Assembly: GCA_031412355.1 (NCBI GenBank)
Contig: JANOCR010000172.1
Coordinates: 1 to 21,339 of the forward strand
Source: JAENVT01 sp031412355
Lineage (GTDB): Bacteria; Actinomycetota; Acidimicrobiia; Acidimicrobiales; Ilumatobacteraceae
Direction of reading: 5' to 3'
Length of the DNA stretch: 21,339 nt
Made by a program: the position numbers and the translations under genes. Positions 12,918-20,308 of this stretch are shown in pieces (the first letter of the stretch is position 1; each line of letters opens with the position of its first letter). The notes beneath the pieces are model-generated. The model had not been told where the DNA came from. It saw only the letters and a list, made by a program, of their open reading frames with translations, and made no database searches.

Positions 12918-14081
12918 ATGCTTCGATACCTCACCGCCGGCGAATCGCATGGCCAGGCCCTGGTCGTAATCGTCGAGGGACTGCCCGCCGGGCTGTCGAT
13001 CACGGTGGAAGAGATCCAGGCGGAGATGGCTCGGCGGCGGCTCGGCTACGGCCGGGGTCCTCGTCAGAAGTTCGAGCAGGACGAACTGACCTTGCTCGGC
13101 GGCGTTCGTCATGGTCGCACGCTCGGGTCGCCGGTCGCCATCGAGATCAAGAACAGCGAGTGGCTCCGCAGCGACAAGTGGCACGAAGAGATGTCTCCCG
13201 CGCCGGGCGCCACGAAGCAGCCGTTGACCCAGGTGCGGCCGGGCCACGCCGATCTGGTTGGCATGCAGAAGTACGGCTTCACCGATGCCCGCGATGTGCT
13301 CGAGCGGGCCAGCGCACGCGAGACGGCAGCACGCGTCGCCGCCGGCGCGGTCGTCAAGAAGCTGCTGTCCGAACTCGGCGTCTCGATCCTGTCGCACGTG
13401 ATCCAGATGGGCGCTGTCCGCTCGAAGGCGATCGAGCGCCCGACCATGGCTGATCTCGCACGCGTCGACGAGTCGCCGGTGCGCTGCTTCGACTCGGCCG
13501 CCGAAGCAGCGATGATCGACGAGGTCAAGGCGGCTGCGAAAGACGGTGACTCGCTGGGCGGTGTCGTCAAGGTGCTCGGCTATGGGCTGCCCATCGGGCT
13601 CGGCAGCCACGTGCACTGGGATCGCAAGATCGACGCGGCACTGGCCCAGGCGGTCATGAGTATTCAGGCCGTGAAGGGTGTCGAGATCGGCGATGGCTTC
13701 GAAGGTGCCGGGCGTCGTGGCAGCGCAGCACACGATGCCATTGTCTGGGACGACGCGACCGGCGAGTACCGGCGCGAAACCGCCCTGGCGGGTGGCACGG
13801 AGGGTGGCATGACCACCGGCGAGTTGCTGGTGGTGCGGGCGGCGATGAAGCCGCTGGCCACCTTGAATCAACCGTCGTTGAAGACGGTCGACGTCGTGAC
13901 GAAGGAGTCCACGGTCAGCTTCAAGGAACGCACCGACGTCACTGCTGTGCCGGCCATGGGTGTCGTTGCGGAGACGATGGTTGCGTTGGTCGTGGCCGCC
14001 GAGGCGCAGCGCAAGTTCGGCGGCGACTCGTTGGCCGAGTTCGTGCGCAACGCCGAGGCGTTCCGCAGTTCGCTCGGTTAG
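12918..14081 (+). CDS. aroC: Chorismate synthase
   Basis: A 387-residue FMN-dependent enzyme that converts EPSP to chorismate, the seventh shikimate step. Landmarks are 'GESHGQALVVIVEGLPAG' (residues 8-25), 'RRRLGYGRGPRQKFEQD', 'LLGGVRHGRTLGSPVAI', 'RPGHADLVGMQKYG', 'ASARETAARVAAGAV' and 'SLGGVVKVLGYGLPIGLGS'. The late 'RTDVTAVPAMGVVAE' is also typical. The length is normal. ATG 12918 is supported by the upstream -10 and by alignment of the first motif. aroK follows with five bases between. Confidence 0.97.
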   Translation: MLRYLTAGESHGQALVVIVEGLPAGLSITVEEIQAEMARRRLGYGRGPRQKFEQDELTLLGGVRHGRTLGSPVAIEIKNSEWLRSDKWHEEMSPAPGATKQPLTQVRPGHADLVGMQKYGFTDARDVLERASARETAARVAAGAVVKKLLSELGVSILSHVIQMGAVRSKAIERPTMADLARVDESPVRCFDSAAEAAMIDEVKAAAKDGDSLGGVVKVLGYGLPIGLGSHVHWDRKIDAALAQAVMSIQAVKGVEIGDGFEGAGRRGSAAHDAIVWDDATGEYRRETALAGGTEGGMTTGELLVVRAAMKPLATLNQPSLKTVDVVTKESTVSFKERTDVTAVPAMGVVAETMVALVVAAEAQRKFGGDSLAEFVRNAEAFRSSLG

Positions 14082-14086
14082 CCACC

Positions 14087-14599
14087 GTGGGCGTCGCGGC
14101 GGATCAACATCTGGTTCTTGTCGGCCTGATGGGCTCTGGCAAGACCACCGTGGCGCGCATTGTCGCCGACCGCTTGGGTCGCCGGGTGATCGACAGCGAC
14201 GCGGTCATCGAGCATGCCACGGGACGAACGGTTCGCGAGATCTTCGCGACTGATGGCGAGCAGGCATTTCGGTCGTTCGAGACCGCCGCACTGCTCGATG
14301 CTCTTGCCAGCCCCGAGCCGGCCGTGATCGCCGCCGCCGGGGGAGTGGTGCTGCGCGACGAGAACCGCGCTGCGCTGAAGGCGGCCAACGCCAAGGTCGT
14401 GTGGCTGTGCGCATCGCCAGCGCTGCTCGTCGACCGCGTTATGTCGAGTGGACATCGCCCCCTCCTCGACGACGATCCGGCGGGTACGTTGCTGCGAATG
14501 CATGCCGAGCGCGAGAAGTTGTACCGCGACGTGGCCGACGCGATCGTGCTGGTCGACCATCGCAGTCCAAACGACGTTGCCGAGACGGTGCTTCGATGA
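14087..14599 (+). CDS. aroK: Shikimate kinase
   Basis: A 170-residue P-loop kinase that phosphorylates shikimate with ATP. Walker A is 'GLMGSGKTT' (residues 13-21), the shikimate-binding D-S-D is at 36-38, and 'FRSFE' (61-65) supplies the arginine and glutamate. The lid is around 'SGHRPLLDDD' with its arginine. The usual GGG substrate loop appears as A-G-G ('IAAAGGVVL', residues 81-89), with the first glycine replaced by alanine; this probably remains functional. The GTG at 14087 follows the aroC stop by five bases. The TGA stop overlaps the aroB ATG as ATGA, so the two should be translationally coupled. Confidence 0.95.
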   Translation: MGVAADQHLVLVGLMGSGKTTVARIVADRLGRRVIDSDAVIEHATGRTVREIFATDGEQAFRSFETAALLDALASPEPAVIAAAGGVVLRDENRAALKAANAKVVWLCASPALLVDRVMSSGHRPLLDDDPAGTLLRMHAEREKLYRDVADAIVLVDHRSPNDVAETVLR

Positions 14600-15627
14600 T
14601 CACGGTCCGGGTGCCTCTCGGCGAACGCAGCTACGACGTGCTGGTGGGTCACGGGGCGCGCCACGGGTTGGGTGGTTTGATCCCCTCGGCCGCCAAGCGC
14701 GCTGCCATCGTCACTCAACACGGGATTCCGCTCGACATCGACCCGGGGGTGCCGAGCGAAGTGTTCGCGATCGGCCATGGCGAGGCCAACAAGTCGCTGG
14801 CCACCATCGAGGATCTGTGTCGCGGCTTCGCTCGCTTCGGCCTGACGCGCAACGACGTGGTGATCGGTGTCGGTGGCGGCATGGTCACCGATGTCGCCGG
14901 CTTCGCCGCAGCATCGTGGCACCGTGGCGTGCCGGTCGTGCACGTCTCGACCACGCTGGTCGGCATGGTCGACGCCGCAATCGGTGGCAAGACAGGCGTC
15001 AACATCGCAGCAATCGACGGCATCGGCGGCAAGAACCTGATCGGTGCCTTCTGGCAGCCCGCTGGCGTGGTGTGCGATCTCGACTCGCTGGCCACGCTGC
15101 CACCGCGCGAAGTCCGCTGCGGTCGCGGAGAAATGGCCAAGTACCACTTCCTTACCGGCGACGATCTCCTGGCAATGGACGAGGCCGAGCGCATCGCCCG
15201 CTGCGTGCAGATCAAGGCCGACATCGTCTCCAACGACGAGCGCGAGTCCGGTGGTCGGGCGCTGTTGAACTATGGCCACACCTTGGCGCACGCCTTGGAG
15301 ATCGAGACCGACTACTCGCTGGCCCATGGCGAGGCGGTCGCTGTCGGGCTGGTCTATGCGGCCCACCTCGCTCAGCGATTAGGACGTATCGATGGCGACC
15401 GCGTCGAGCAGCACTATGCCGTGGTCGGTGGCAGCTACGAGCTCAGCACCGCGCTTCCCGATGGGGTCGATCGCCAACGGTTGATCGCCCTGATGGGGCG
15501 CGACAAGAAAGCACTCGGTACGGGCTTGACGTTCGTTCTCGATGGACCCCGTGGAGTCGAGGTGGTCCCCGACGTGTCGATCGATGCCGCGAACGAAGCC
15601 CTCGATGCGATGACGCCCCAGGGTTGA
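14596..15627 (+). CDS. aroB: 3-dehydroquinate synthase
   Basis: A 343-residue NAD- and metal-dependent enzyme that closes DAHP to 3-dehydroquinate, the second shikimate step. The NAD-binding glycine-rich motif 'GVGGGMVTDVAGFAAA' is followed by 'STTLVGMVDAAIGGKTGVN'. The metal ligands lie in 'GEMAKYHFL' (Glu), 'NYGHTLAHALE' (His) and 'HGEAVAVG' (His). Other members have 'GLAEVIKYG' at the first ligand; here the sequence is 'GRGEMAKYHFL', which keeps Glu and Lys but differs around them. The frame is open further upstream, but that overlaps aroK; ATG 14596 is chosen. Its stop (15625-15627) lies inside the ribosome-binding site of the next gene. Confidence 0.95.
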   Translation: MITVRVPLGERSYDVLVGHGARHGLGGLIPSAAKRAAIVTQHGIPLDIDPGVPSEVFAIGHGEANKSLATIEDLCRGFARFGLTRNDVVIGVGGGMVTDVAGFAAASWHRGVPVVHVSTTLVGMVDAAIGGKTGVNIAAIDGIGGKNLIGAFWQPAGVVCDLDSLATLPPREVRCGRGEMAKYHFLTGDDLLAMDEAERIARCVQIKADIVSNDERESGGRALLNYGHTLAHALEIETDYSLAHGEAVAVGLVYAAHLAQRLGRIDGDRVEQHYAVVGGSYELSTALPDGVDRQRLIALMGRDKKALGTGLTFVLDGPRGVEVVPDVSIDAANEALDAMTPQG

Positions 15628-15632
15628 GGTGA
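15626..15632 (+). promoter_or_regulatory. Strong Shine-Dalgarno (GAGGTGA) for the GNAT gene, in a foldable region
   Basis: GAGGTGA overlaps the aroB stop and lies seven bases before the GTG at 15640. It is one of the best ribosome-binding sites in the window, where most starts have none. GAGGTG (15626-15631) can pair with CACCTC (15647-15652), and AGGTGA (15627-15632) can pair with TCACCT (15651-15656). Either pairing would enclose the start codon. Confidence 0.6.
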
Positions 15633-15638
15633 CTCACC

Positions 15639-15650
15639 GGTGTCGACACC
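15639..15650. repeat. 12-base perfect palindrome across the GNAT start codon
   Basis: GGTGTCGACACC is fully self-complementary and contains the GTG start (15640-15642). Directly upstream, GGTGA-C-TCACC (15628-15638) is another perfect dyad. Their closeness to the ribosome-binding site suggests either a protein-binding site or mRNA folding that affects translation. Palindromes of this size also occur by chance in GC-rich coding DNA. Confidence 0.5.
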
Positions 15651-16209
15651 TCACCTGACCACGAGTCGGATGTTGATGCGCGAGTGGCGCGACAGCGATC
15701 GCGTTCCGTACGCGGCGCTGAACGGGGATCCGGATGTGATGCGTCACTTCCCTTCCCTGCTGACCTCGCAGCAGAGCGACGAGATGGTCGACCGAATGAG
15801 CGCCACGTGGCGCGACCGTGGTTTCGGACTGTGGGCAGTAGAGCGATGCGACACGCGGGAGTTCATCGGATTCGTGGGATTCGCCGTGCCGACGTGGGAG
15901 GCCGCCTGCACCCCGTGCATTGAGATTGGGTGGCGGCTCGCTCGGCAGCATTGGGGCAACGGTTTCGCACCCGAGGCCGCGCTGACGGCGCTGGCATGGG
16001 GATTCGAGAACCTAGAACTGCCCGATGACCAGATTGTCAGTTTCGCGACCGACGGCAATGCCAAGTCACGTCGGGTGATGGAGAAGATTGGAATGGTCCG
16101 CGATCTCGACGGCGACTTCGACCACCCGCTGTTGCCCGACTGGGTGGATCGACGCCATGTGCTGTATCGAATCAATCGCCGGCAATTCGCCGAGCACGTG
16201 GCACGATAG
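15640..16209 (+). CDS. GNAT family N-acetyltransferase (RimJ/RimL-like)
   Basis: A 189-residue acetyltransferase of the GNAT superfamily, closest in layout to the RimJ/RimL ribosomal-protein or small-molecule acetyltransferases. It starts with 'HLTTSRMLMREWRDSDRVPYA'-type sequence, split by the usual 'L-x-x-R-x-x-D' head. 'FIGFVGF' is the beta-4 strand and 'EIGWRLARQHWGNGFAPEAA' is the acetyl-CoA-binding region (the family form is R/Q-x-x-G-x-G/A). 'NAKSRRVMEKIGM' is typical of the family, and 'DFDHPLLPDW' gives the F-x-HP motif. It is inserted between aroB and aroQ, where it is not a pathway enzyme, so its substrate is unknown. Its GTG start has a strong Shine-Dalgarno. Confidence 0.88.
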   Translation: MSTPHLTTSRMLMREWRDSDRVPYAALNGDPDVMRHFPSLLTSQQSDEMVDRMSATWRDRGFGLWAVERCDTREFIGFVGFAVPTWEAACTPCIEIGWRLARQHWGNGFAPEAALTALAWGFENLELPDDQIVSFATDGNAKSRRVMEKIGMVRDLDGDFDHPLLPDWVDRRHVLYRINRRQFAEHVAR

Positions 16210-16213
16210 AGCC

Positions 16214-16654
16214 GTGGCGCTGATCACCCTTCTTCATGGTCCCAACCTCAACCTGTTAGGGCAGCGCGAGCCGCACATCTACGGCACGGCCACACTCGAC
16301 GACTACGTGGCGTTCACGACCACCGCGGCCCAGGAGTTCGGCCACGAGGTGTCCGCGTTCCAGACCAATCACGAAGGTCAACTGGTCGATGCGATCCACG
16401 CTGCGCGCGGCACATCCGCAGCAATCATCATCAACCCCGGTGCGTTCACGCACTACGCGTGGAGCATTCACGACGCGCTCGCTGCGTTCAGCGGCCCGAT
16501 CGTCGAGGTGCACATCTCCAACCCGAATGCACGCGAACCGTGGCGGCACACCAGCGTCATCGCTCCGGTGTCGACAGGGTCGATCATGGGCTTCGGCATG
16601 CAGGGATACCGACTGGCGGTCGAGGCCGTGGCGGCCAAGCTGAGCGCATCGTGA
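16214..16654 (+). CDS. aroQ: 3-dehydroquinate dehydratase, type II
   Basis: A 146-residue type II dehydroquinase that converts 3-dehydroquinate to 3-dehydroshikimate, the normal length for the dodecameric enzyme. Landmarks are 'GPNLNLLGQREPHIYG' (residues 9-24, with catalytic Arg and Tyr), 'FQTNHEGQLVDAIH', 'IINPGAFTHYAWSIHDAL', 'EVHISNPNAREPWRHTSV' with the catalytic His, and 'GSIMGFGMQGY'. The GTG at 16214 follows the GNAT stop by four bases. The TGA stop (16652-16654) overlaps both possible starts of the next gene. With AroB, AroE, AroK and AroC it makes five shikimate enzymes in this block. Confidence 0.96.
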   Translation: MALITLLHGPNLNLLGQREPHIYGTATLDDYVAFTTTAAQEFGHEVSAFQTNHEGQLVDAIHAARGTSAAIIINPGAFTHYAWSIHDALAAFSGPIVEVHISNPNAREPWRHTSVIAPVSTGSIMGFGMQGYRLAVEAVAAKLSAS

Positions 16655-17757
16655 TGCCACCGCTGGAGATCGCCGGGCGCGTGGGCCGCGTGCTGGCGCA
16701 CTTCGATCAGGCCGAGGTGCTGCTGGTCACCGATCTCACCAACATCCGCTGGTTGACGGGTTTCACCGGCTCCAACGGCTGGGCGTTGCTGACTCCGAGC
16801 GAGGTGGTGCTGATCACCGACGGCAGGTACGGCGACCAGGCAACAGCGCAGCTGGCGCAAGCCGGCGTCGATGGACGGGTGATCGTCGGCCTATCGGGTG
16901 CCGCGATGCTCGATGCGTTGGCCACCGAGGTCGCCGGTTTCGGTTCGGTCGGCTTCGAGGCGGCGCATGTGACGTACGAGCAGTTCCGGCGATTCGAAAG
17001 GTTGTTCACGACGACGCTCGTGCCCGTCAGCGGGGTGGTCGAAGCCGAGCGCCGTCGCAAGGACGCCGGCGAGATCGCGCGCATGGCCCAGGCGTGCAGG
17101 ATCGCCGACCCGGCCCTGGCGGAGGTCGCCCAGAGCCTGGAAGGGCGTACCGAGGCCGAGGTGCGCAACCAGTTGGAGATCCGCATGCGCGAGTTGGGTG
17201 CCAGTGGCCCCAGCTACGAGACGATCGTGGCAACCGGTCCGGTCAACGCCGCCCGTCCGCACCATCGGCCGACCGACACGCGAATCGAGGCAGGGCACAC
17301 CGTCATCATCGATGTCGGCGCGCTGTACGACGGTTACCACAGCGACATGACCCGCACCTACGTCATCGGGGAGCCCACGGCGCAGCAACTTGAGTTGTAT
17401 GAGGTCGTGCTCGCTGCCCAACGCGCCGGCGTCGAAGCGGTCGAGACCGGCATCAGCACGGCCGAGCTCGACGCCGTGTGTCGCGACGCAATCACCGAGG
17501 CCGGCTTCGGCGAGTGGTTCAGCCATGGAACCGGGCACGGCGTCGGTCTGCAGATCCACGAGGACCCCTTCGTCAATCGCAGTGGAGACATGAAATTGCA
17601 GGTCGGGGACGTAGTGACGGTGGAGCCGGGGGTCTATCGTGAAGGGTTCGGAGGCATCCGCGTCGAAGACCTCGTGGTCGTGACCGATGACGGGTGCCAA
17701 GTACTCACTGCATCGCCGAAGGATTCACCGTGCCCGCCATCACCACCAATGACCTGA
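16654..17757 (+). CDS. pepQ: Xaa-Pro aminopeptidase/dipeptidase, M24 family
   Basis: A 367-residue metallopeptidase of the pita-bread fold that removes N-terminal residues next to proline. The creatinase-like N-terminal domain has 'TNIRWLTGFTGSNGW'. The dinuclear metal ligands are the Asp in 'IIDVGALYDGY', the Asp in 'HSDMTRTY', the His in 'HGTGHGVGLQIHE', the Glu in 'VEPGVY' and the Glu in 'IRVEDLVV'. ATG 16654 was chosen; GTG 16651, one codon earlier and overlapping the aroQ stop as GTGA, is equally plausible. The C-terminal tail 'DSPCPPSPPMT' is a low-complexity run that overlaps the first 28 bases of efp. The pepQ-efp pairing is standard in actinobacteria. PepP and PepQ cannot be separated with certainty from sequence, so the symbol is tentative. 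Confidence 0.9.
   Translation: MPPLEIAGRVGRVLAHFDQAEVLLVTDLTNIRWLTGFTGSNGWALLTPSEVVLITDGRYGDQATAQLAQAGVDGRVIVGLSGAAMLDALATEVAGFGSVGFEAAHVTYEQFRRFERLFTTTLVPVSGVVEAERRRKDAGEIARMAQACRIADPALAEVAQSLEGRTEAEVRNQLEIRMRELGASGPSYETIVATGPVNAARPHHRPTDTRIEAGHTVIIDVGALYDGYHSDMTRTYVIGEPTAQQLELYEVVLAAQRAGVEAVETGISTAELDAVCRDAITEAGFGEWFSHGTGHGVGLQIHEDPFVNRSGDMKLQVGDVVTVEPGVYREGFGGIRVEDLVVVTDDGCQVLTASPKDSPCPPSPPMT
17718..17723 (+). promoter_or_regulatory. Shine-Dalgarno (GAAGGA) for efp inside pepQ
   Basis: GAAGGA lies six bases before the efp GTG (17730). It is within the pepQ coding frame, where it encodes part of 'SPKD'. It decides the efp start at 17730 rather than the upstream in-frame ATG at 17694. Confidence 0.65.
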
Positions 17758-18293
17758 AGAACGGAATCACCCTGGAGCTCGACAACGGGCTGTTCCAGGT
17801 GGTCGAGTTCCAACATGTCAAGCCAGGCAAAGGTGGCGCTTTCGTTCGCACCAAGTTGCGCAACGTCAAGACCGGCAACGTGTTCGATCGCACGTTCAAC
17901 GCCGGCGTGCGTGTCGAGCAGGCGCTGCTCGAGAAGAAGGACATGCAGTTCCTGTACCGCGACGGCAACGAGTACGTGTTCATGGACACCGAGAACTACG
18001 ACCAGCTCCACGTTGCGCCGGTGGCCCTCGGCGATGCCGCCAACTACATGGTCGAGCAGTCGGTGGCGATCATCGCGTTCTACCAGGGCGACATCGTGTC
18101 GGTCGAGATCCCCGCGTCGGTCGAGTTGAAGATCACCGAGACCGAGCCAGGCATGCAGGGTGATCGCGTGTCGGGCGCCCGCAAGCCGGCCACGCTCGAG
18201 ACCGGCCTGGTCCTGCAGGTACCCCTCTTCATCAACCCCGGCGACCGGGTCAAGGTCGACACGCGCAGCGGCGACTACATCACCCGAGTCTGA
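17730..18293 (+). CDS. efp: Translation elongation factor P
   Basis: A 187-residue EF-P, which rescues ribosomes stalled at polyproline stretches. The N-terminal KOW-like domain has 'DLKNGITLELDNGLFQVVEF' in two pieces, then 'VKPGKGGAFVRTKLRNV' with the tip lysine at residue 34, matching the modified E. coli Lys34. The OB domains contain 'MDTENYDQ' and 'VELKITETEPGMQGDRVSG', and the C-terminus ends 'LFINPGDRVKVDTRSGDYI(T)RV'. All three domains are complete. There are no EpmA/B genes here, so the lysine modification (if any) cannot be told. The start overlaps the pepQ end by 28 bases. nusB begins two bases after its stop. Confidence 0.97.
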   Translation: MPAITTNDLKNGITLELDNGLFQVVEFQHVKPGKGGAFVRTKLRNVKTGNVFDRTFNAGVRVEQALLEKKDMQFLYRDGNEYVFMDTENYDQLHVAPVALGDAANYMVEQSVAIIAFYQGDIVSVEIPASVELKITETEPGMQGDRVSGARKPATLETGLVLQVPLFINPGDRVKVDTRSGDYITRV

Positions 18294-18295
18294 GC

Positions 18296-18718
18296 GTGAC
18301 ACGACGCAGGGCTCGCCCCGCCGACGACGAGCGGTCCGACTCGCGTGAACGGGCGATGATGCTGCTGTACGAAGCCGACTCGAAGGGCATCTCGGCGAGC
18401 GAGGTGCTGGCCGCGCAGATATCCGAAGCCGACGAACTGACAACGCTGTTGGTCGAGGGTGTCGAACACAACCAGCAACAGCTCGACGACGCGATCACCG
18501 AGCACTCCAAGGGGTGGACGTTGGCGCGCATGCCGACGATCGACCGCACCGTGCTTCGAATTGCCGGATTCGAGTTGCTCGGGCGCCCCGACGTTCCGGT
18601 CGCCGTCGTTCTGAACGAGGCCGTGGAGATGGCGAAGCGGTTCTCGACCGATGACTCCGGTCGGTTCGTCAACGGAGTGCTTTCGGCGCTGGTGCCGGTT
18701 CTGCGTACCAGTGCCTGA
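18296..18718 (+). CDS. nusB: Transcription antitermination protein NusB
   Basis: A 140-residue all-helical RNA-binding protein that, with NusE/S10, NusA and NusG, prevents early termination in rRNA operons. It shows the expected 'DSRERAMMLLYEADSKG' first helix with its arginine-rich head, and the central 'LVEGVEHNQQQLDDAI'. The 'LARMPTIDRTVLRIAGFELL' segment (arm after the W-x-L) and 'PVAVVLNEAVEMAKRFSTDDSGRFVNGVL' are characteristic, the latter spread over the last two helices. The GTG start follows the efp stop by two bases, so the gene probably closes the alaS-to-nusB block. No U-tract terminator is visible after it. Confidence 0.95.
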   Translation: MTRRRARPADDERSDSRERAMMLLYEADSKGISASEVLAAQISEADELTTLLVEGVEHNQQQLDDAITEHSKGWTLARMPTIDRTVLRIAGFELLGRPDVPVAVVLNEAVEMAKRFSTDDSGRFVNGVLSALVPVLRTSA

Positions 18719-18739
18719 CACCTGTCTTGTCTCGACACC

Positions 18740-18751
18740 TATCATCGCGAC
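18740..18751 (+). promoter_or_regulatory. Leaderless-type -10 element (TATCAT) for the DUF2079 gene
   Basis: TATCAT at 18740-18745 then six bases (CGCGAC) and the GTG at 18752. The spacing predicts a leaderless transcript. A possible -35 is CTGACA (18715-18720), with a long 19-base spacer that overlaps the nusB stop. GACACCT occurs twice, at 18717-18723 and 18734-18740, the second copy reaching the first T of the -10. A short inverted repeat TGTC-TC-GACA lies at 18728-18737. Confidence 0.6.
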
Positions 18752-20308
18752 GTGATCGCCGAAGAAGACGTCGCCGCAACTGCGGAACTCGTCGACGAAC
18801 CAACGGACGAGATCACGATCAGCAGATTCGAGCGCTGGGTCGAACGAGTCCGAACGATTCATCCGGCGGCATGGCTCACCGGCGCGGGTGCGCTGCTCTT
18901 TGCCCTGGTGTTCGGCAAGCTCGGCGTGCAGCACCACCGCAACTTCGGCACGTGGTCATACGACATGGGCATCTACGACCAGGGCTTCTGGCTGGTGTCA
19001 CGCGGCGGGCAGAGCTTCATGACCGTTCGCGGCATGGAGTTCTGGGGCCACCACCTCAATCTGATCGTGGTTGCGTTCGTGCCGTTCTACTGGCTGGGTG
19101 CCGGCCCTTCGTTCCTCTACGTGGCGCAAGCGATCGGGCTTGCCTTTGGGGCCTTTCCGGTCTATCTGATCGCGCGAGACCGCATTGGCAAGCCGTGGAT
19201 GGGCATGGTGTTCGCCGCGGTCTACCTGATCTACGCCCCGATCCAGTGGATCAGCTGGGCCAACTTCCATCCCGAGGCACTGGTCATCGCGCCGCTGCTG
19301 TACGCGTGGTGGTTTGCCACACACCGCCGCTGGCGCGGCATGTTCATCGCCCTGCTGATCGCTCTGTCGATCCGTGAAGATGCCGCCCTGGTGGTGATCA
19401 TGCTCGGCATCGTGCTGGCAGTCATGTACCGGCCGGGCAAGGGCGAACACCGTGATCGGATGATGGCGCTGGCGACGTTCGGACTCGGCGTTGGGTGGTA
19501 CGTCCTCGCCACCAGGCTCGTGATCCCACATTTCAACCAGGGCAAGCAGCCGTTCTACATCCAGTACTTCTACAGCAACTACGGCTCCACCATGCCGGAG
19601 ATCATCAAGACCATGATCCGGCATCCCAATCGGGTGATCGGCGACGCGACGCAAGCCGATCGGTTGCGGTTCTATCGCGACCTGGCCCTTCCCCTGGGTG
19701 GTCTGCCGCTGGCCGGTCCACTGGCCCTGCTGATGGTTCTGCCGCAGATGCTGGCCAGTGTGATCGGGCTCAGCCCGTACGCGCGCAGCATCCGTTACCA
19801 GTACACGGCGATGATGATCGCGCCGTTGCTGATCGCGGCGATCGAGGGCGGGCGAGCGCTGTGGCGGTTCAAGGTCATGCACGTGCTGCTGCCGATCTGG
19901 ATGCTCGGTTGCGCATACATGACCAACGTGGCGTGGTCGCCATCGCCGATCGGCGATGCGTACTTCGTGTGGGCCCAACCGTCACCGCGCCACGCGGCAA
20001 TGAGCGAGGCATTGAAGCTAGTGCCCGACGACGCCTCGGTCACTGCGACTTACCTGCTGTTGCCGCACCTGTCGCATCGCGAGCAGATCTACGACTGGCC
20101 CAACCCTTGGGTGCCGTCGTACTGGGGCAACGACGACGGCTACCGGCTACCGGATCCGGCTTCCATCGACTACATCGTGATCGACCGCACCCAGGTCGGT
20201 GAGGGCCAGAAGGCATTGGTCGAGGGATTCACAGCTCCCGACGGCCCCTACGAAGTGCTGTTCGACACCGACGACGTCTTGGTCGCCAAACGCAAAGACG
20301 CCGACTAA
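18752..20308 (+). CDS. DUF2079 multi-pass membrane protein
   Basis: A 518-residue integral membrane protein of the DUF2079 family, recognised by the first luminal segment 'WSYDMGIYDQGFWLVSRG' followed by a conserved histidine pair ('GHHLN'). Further on come 'FPVYLIARDRIG', 'YLIYAPIQWISWANFHPEAL' in two adjoining helices, and 'SIREDAALVVI'. A soluble N-terminus of about 40 acidic residues precedes the first helix ('WLTGAGALLFALVFGKL'). About ten hydrophobic segments follow to about residue 395. The C-terminal 120 residues are soluble. DUF2079 proteins share general topology with membrane glycosyltransferases such as the GT39/GT87 type; that they transfer sugars is not established. It is next to a GT2-methyltransferase fusion on the other strand, which makes an envelope glycan role plausible by context only. 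Confidence 0.88.
   Translation: MIAEEDVAATAELVDEPTDEITISRFERWVERVRTIHPAAWLTGAGALLFALVFGKLGVQHHRNFGTWSYDMGIYDQGFWLVSRGGQSFMTVRGMEFWGHHLNLIVVAFVPFYWLGAGPSFLYVAQAIGLAFGAFPVYLIARDRIGKPWMGMVFAAVYLIYAPIQWISWANFHPEALVIAPLLYAWWFATHRRWRGMFIALLIALSIREDAALVVIMLGIVLAVMYRPGKGEHRDRMMALATFGLGVGWYVLATRLVIPHFNQGKQPFYIQYFYSNYGSTMPEIIKTMIRHPNRVIGDATQADRLRFYRDLALPLGGLPLAGPLALLMVLPQMLASVIGLSPYARSIRYQYTAMMIAPLLIAAIEGGRALWRFKVMHVLLPIWMLGCAYMTNVAWSPSPIGDAYFVWAQPSPRHAAMSEALKLVPDDASVTATYLLLPHLSHREQIYDWPNPWVPSYWGNDDGYRLPDPASIDYIVIDRTQVGEGQKALVEGFTAPDGPYEVLFDTDDVLVAKRKDAD

Noticed and set aside
14104..15366. Minus-strand open frame of 420 codons opposite aroK and aroB
   Set aside because: Overlaps two conserved enzymes; the translation has antisense composition only.
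16459..16650. Upstream extension of the M24 peptidase frame
   Set aside because: It is the aroQ coding region in another frame and reads as Arg/His-rich shadow sequence; family proteins begin near 16654.
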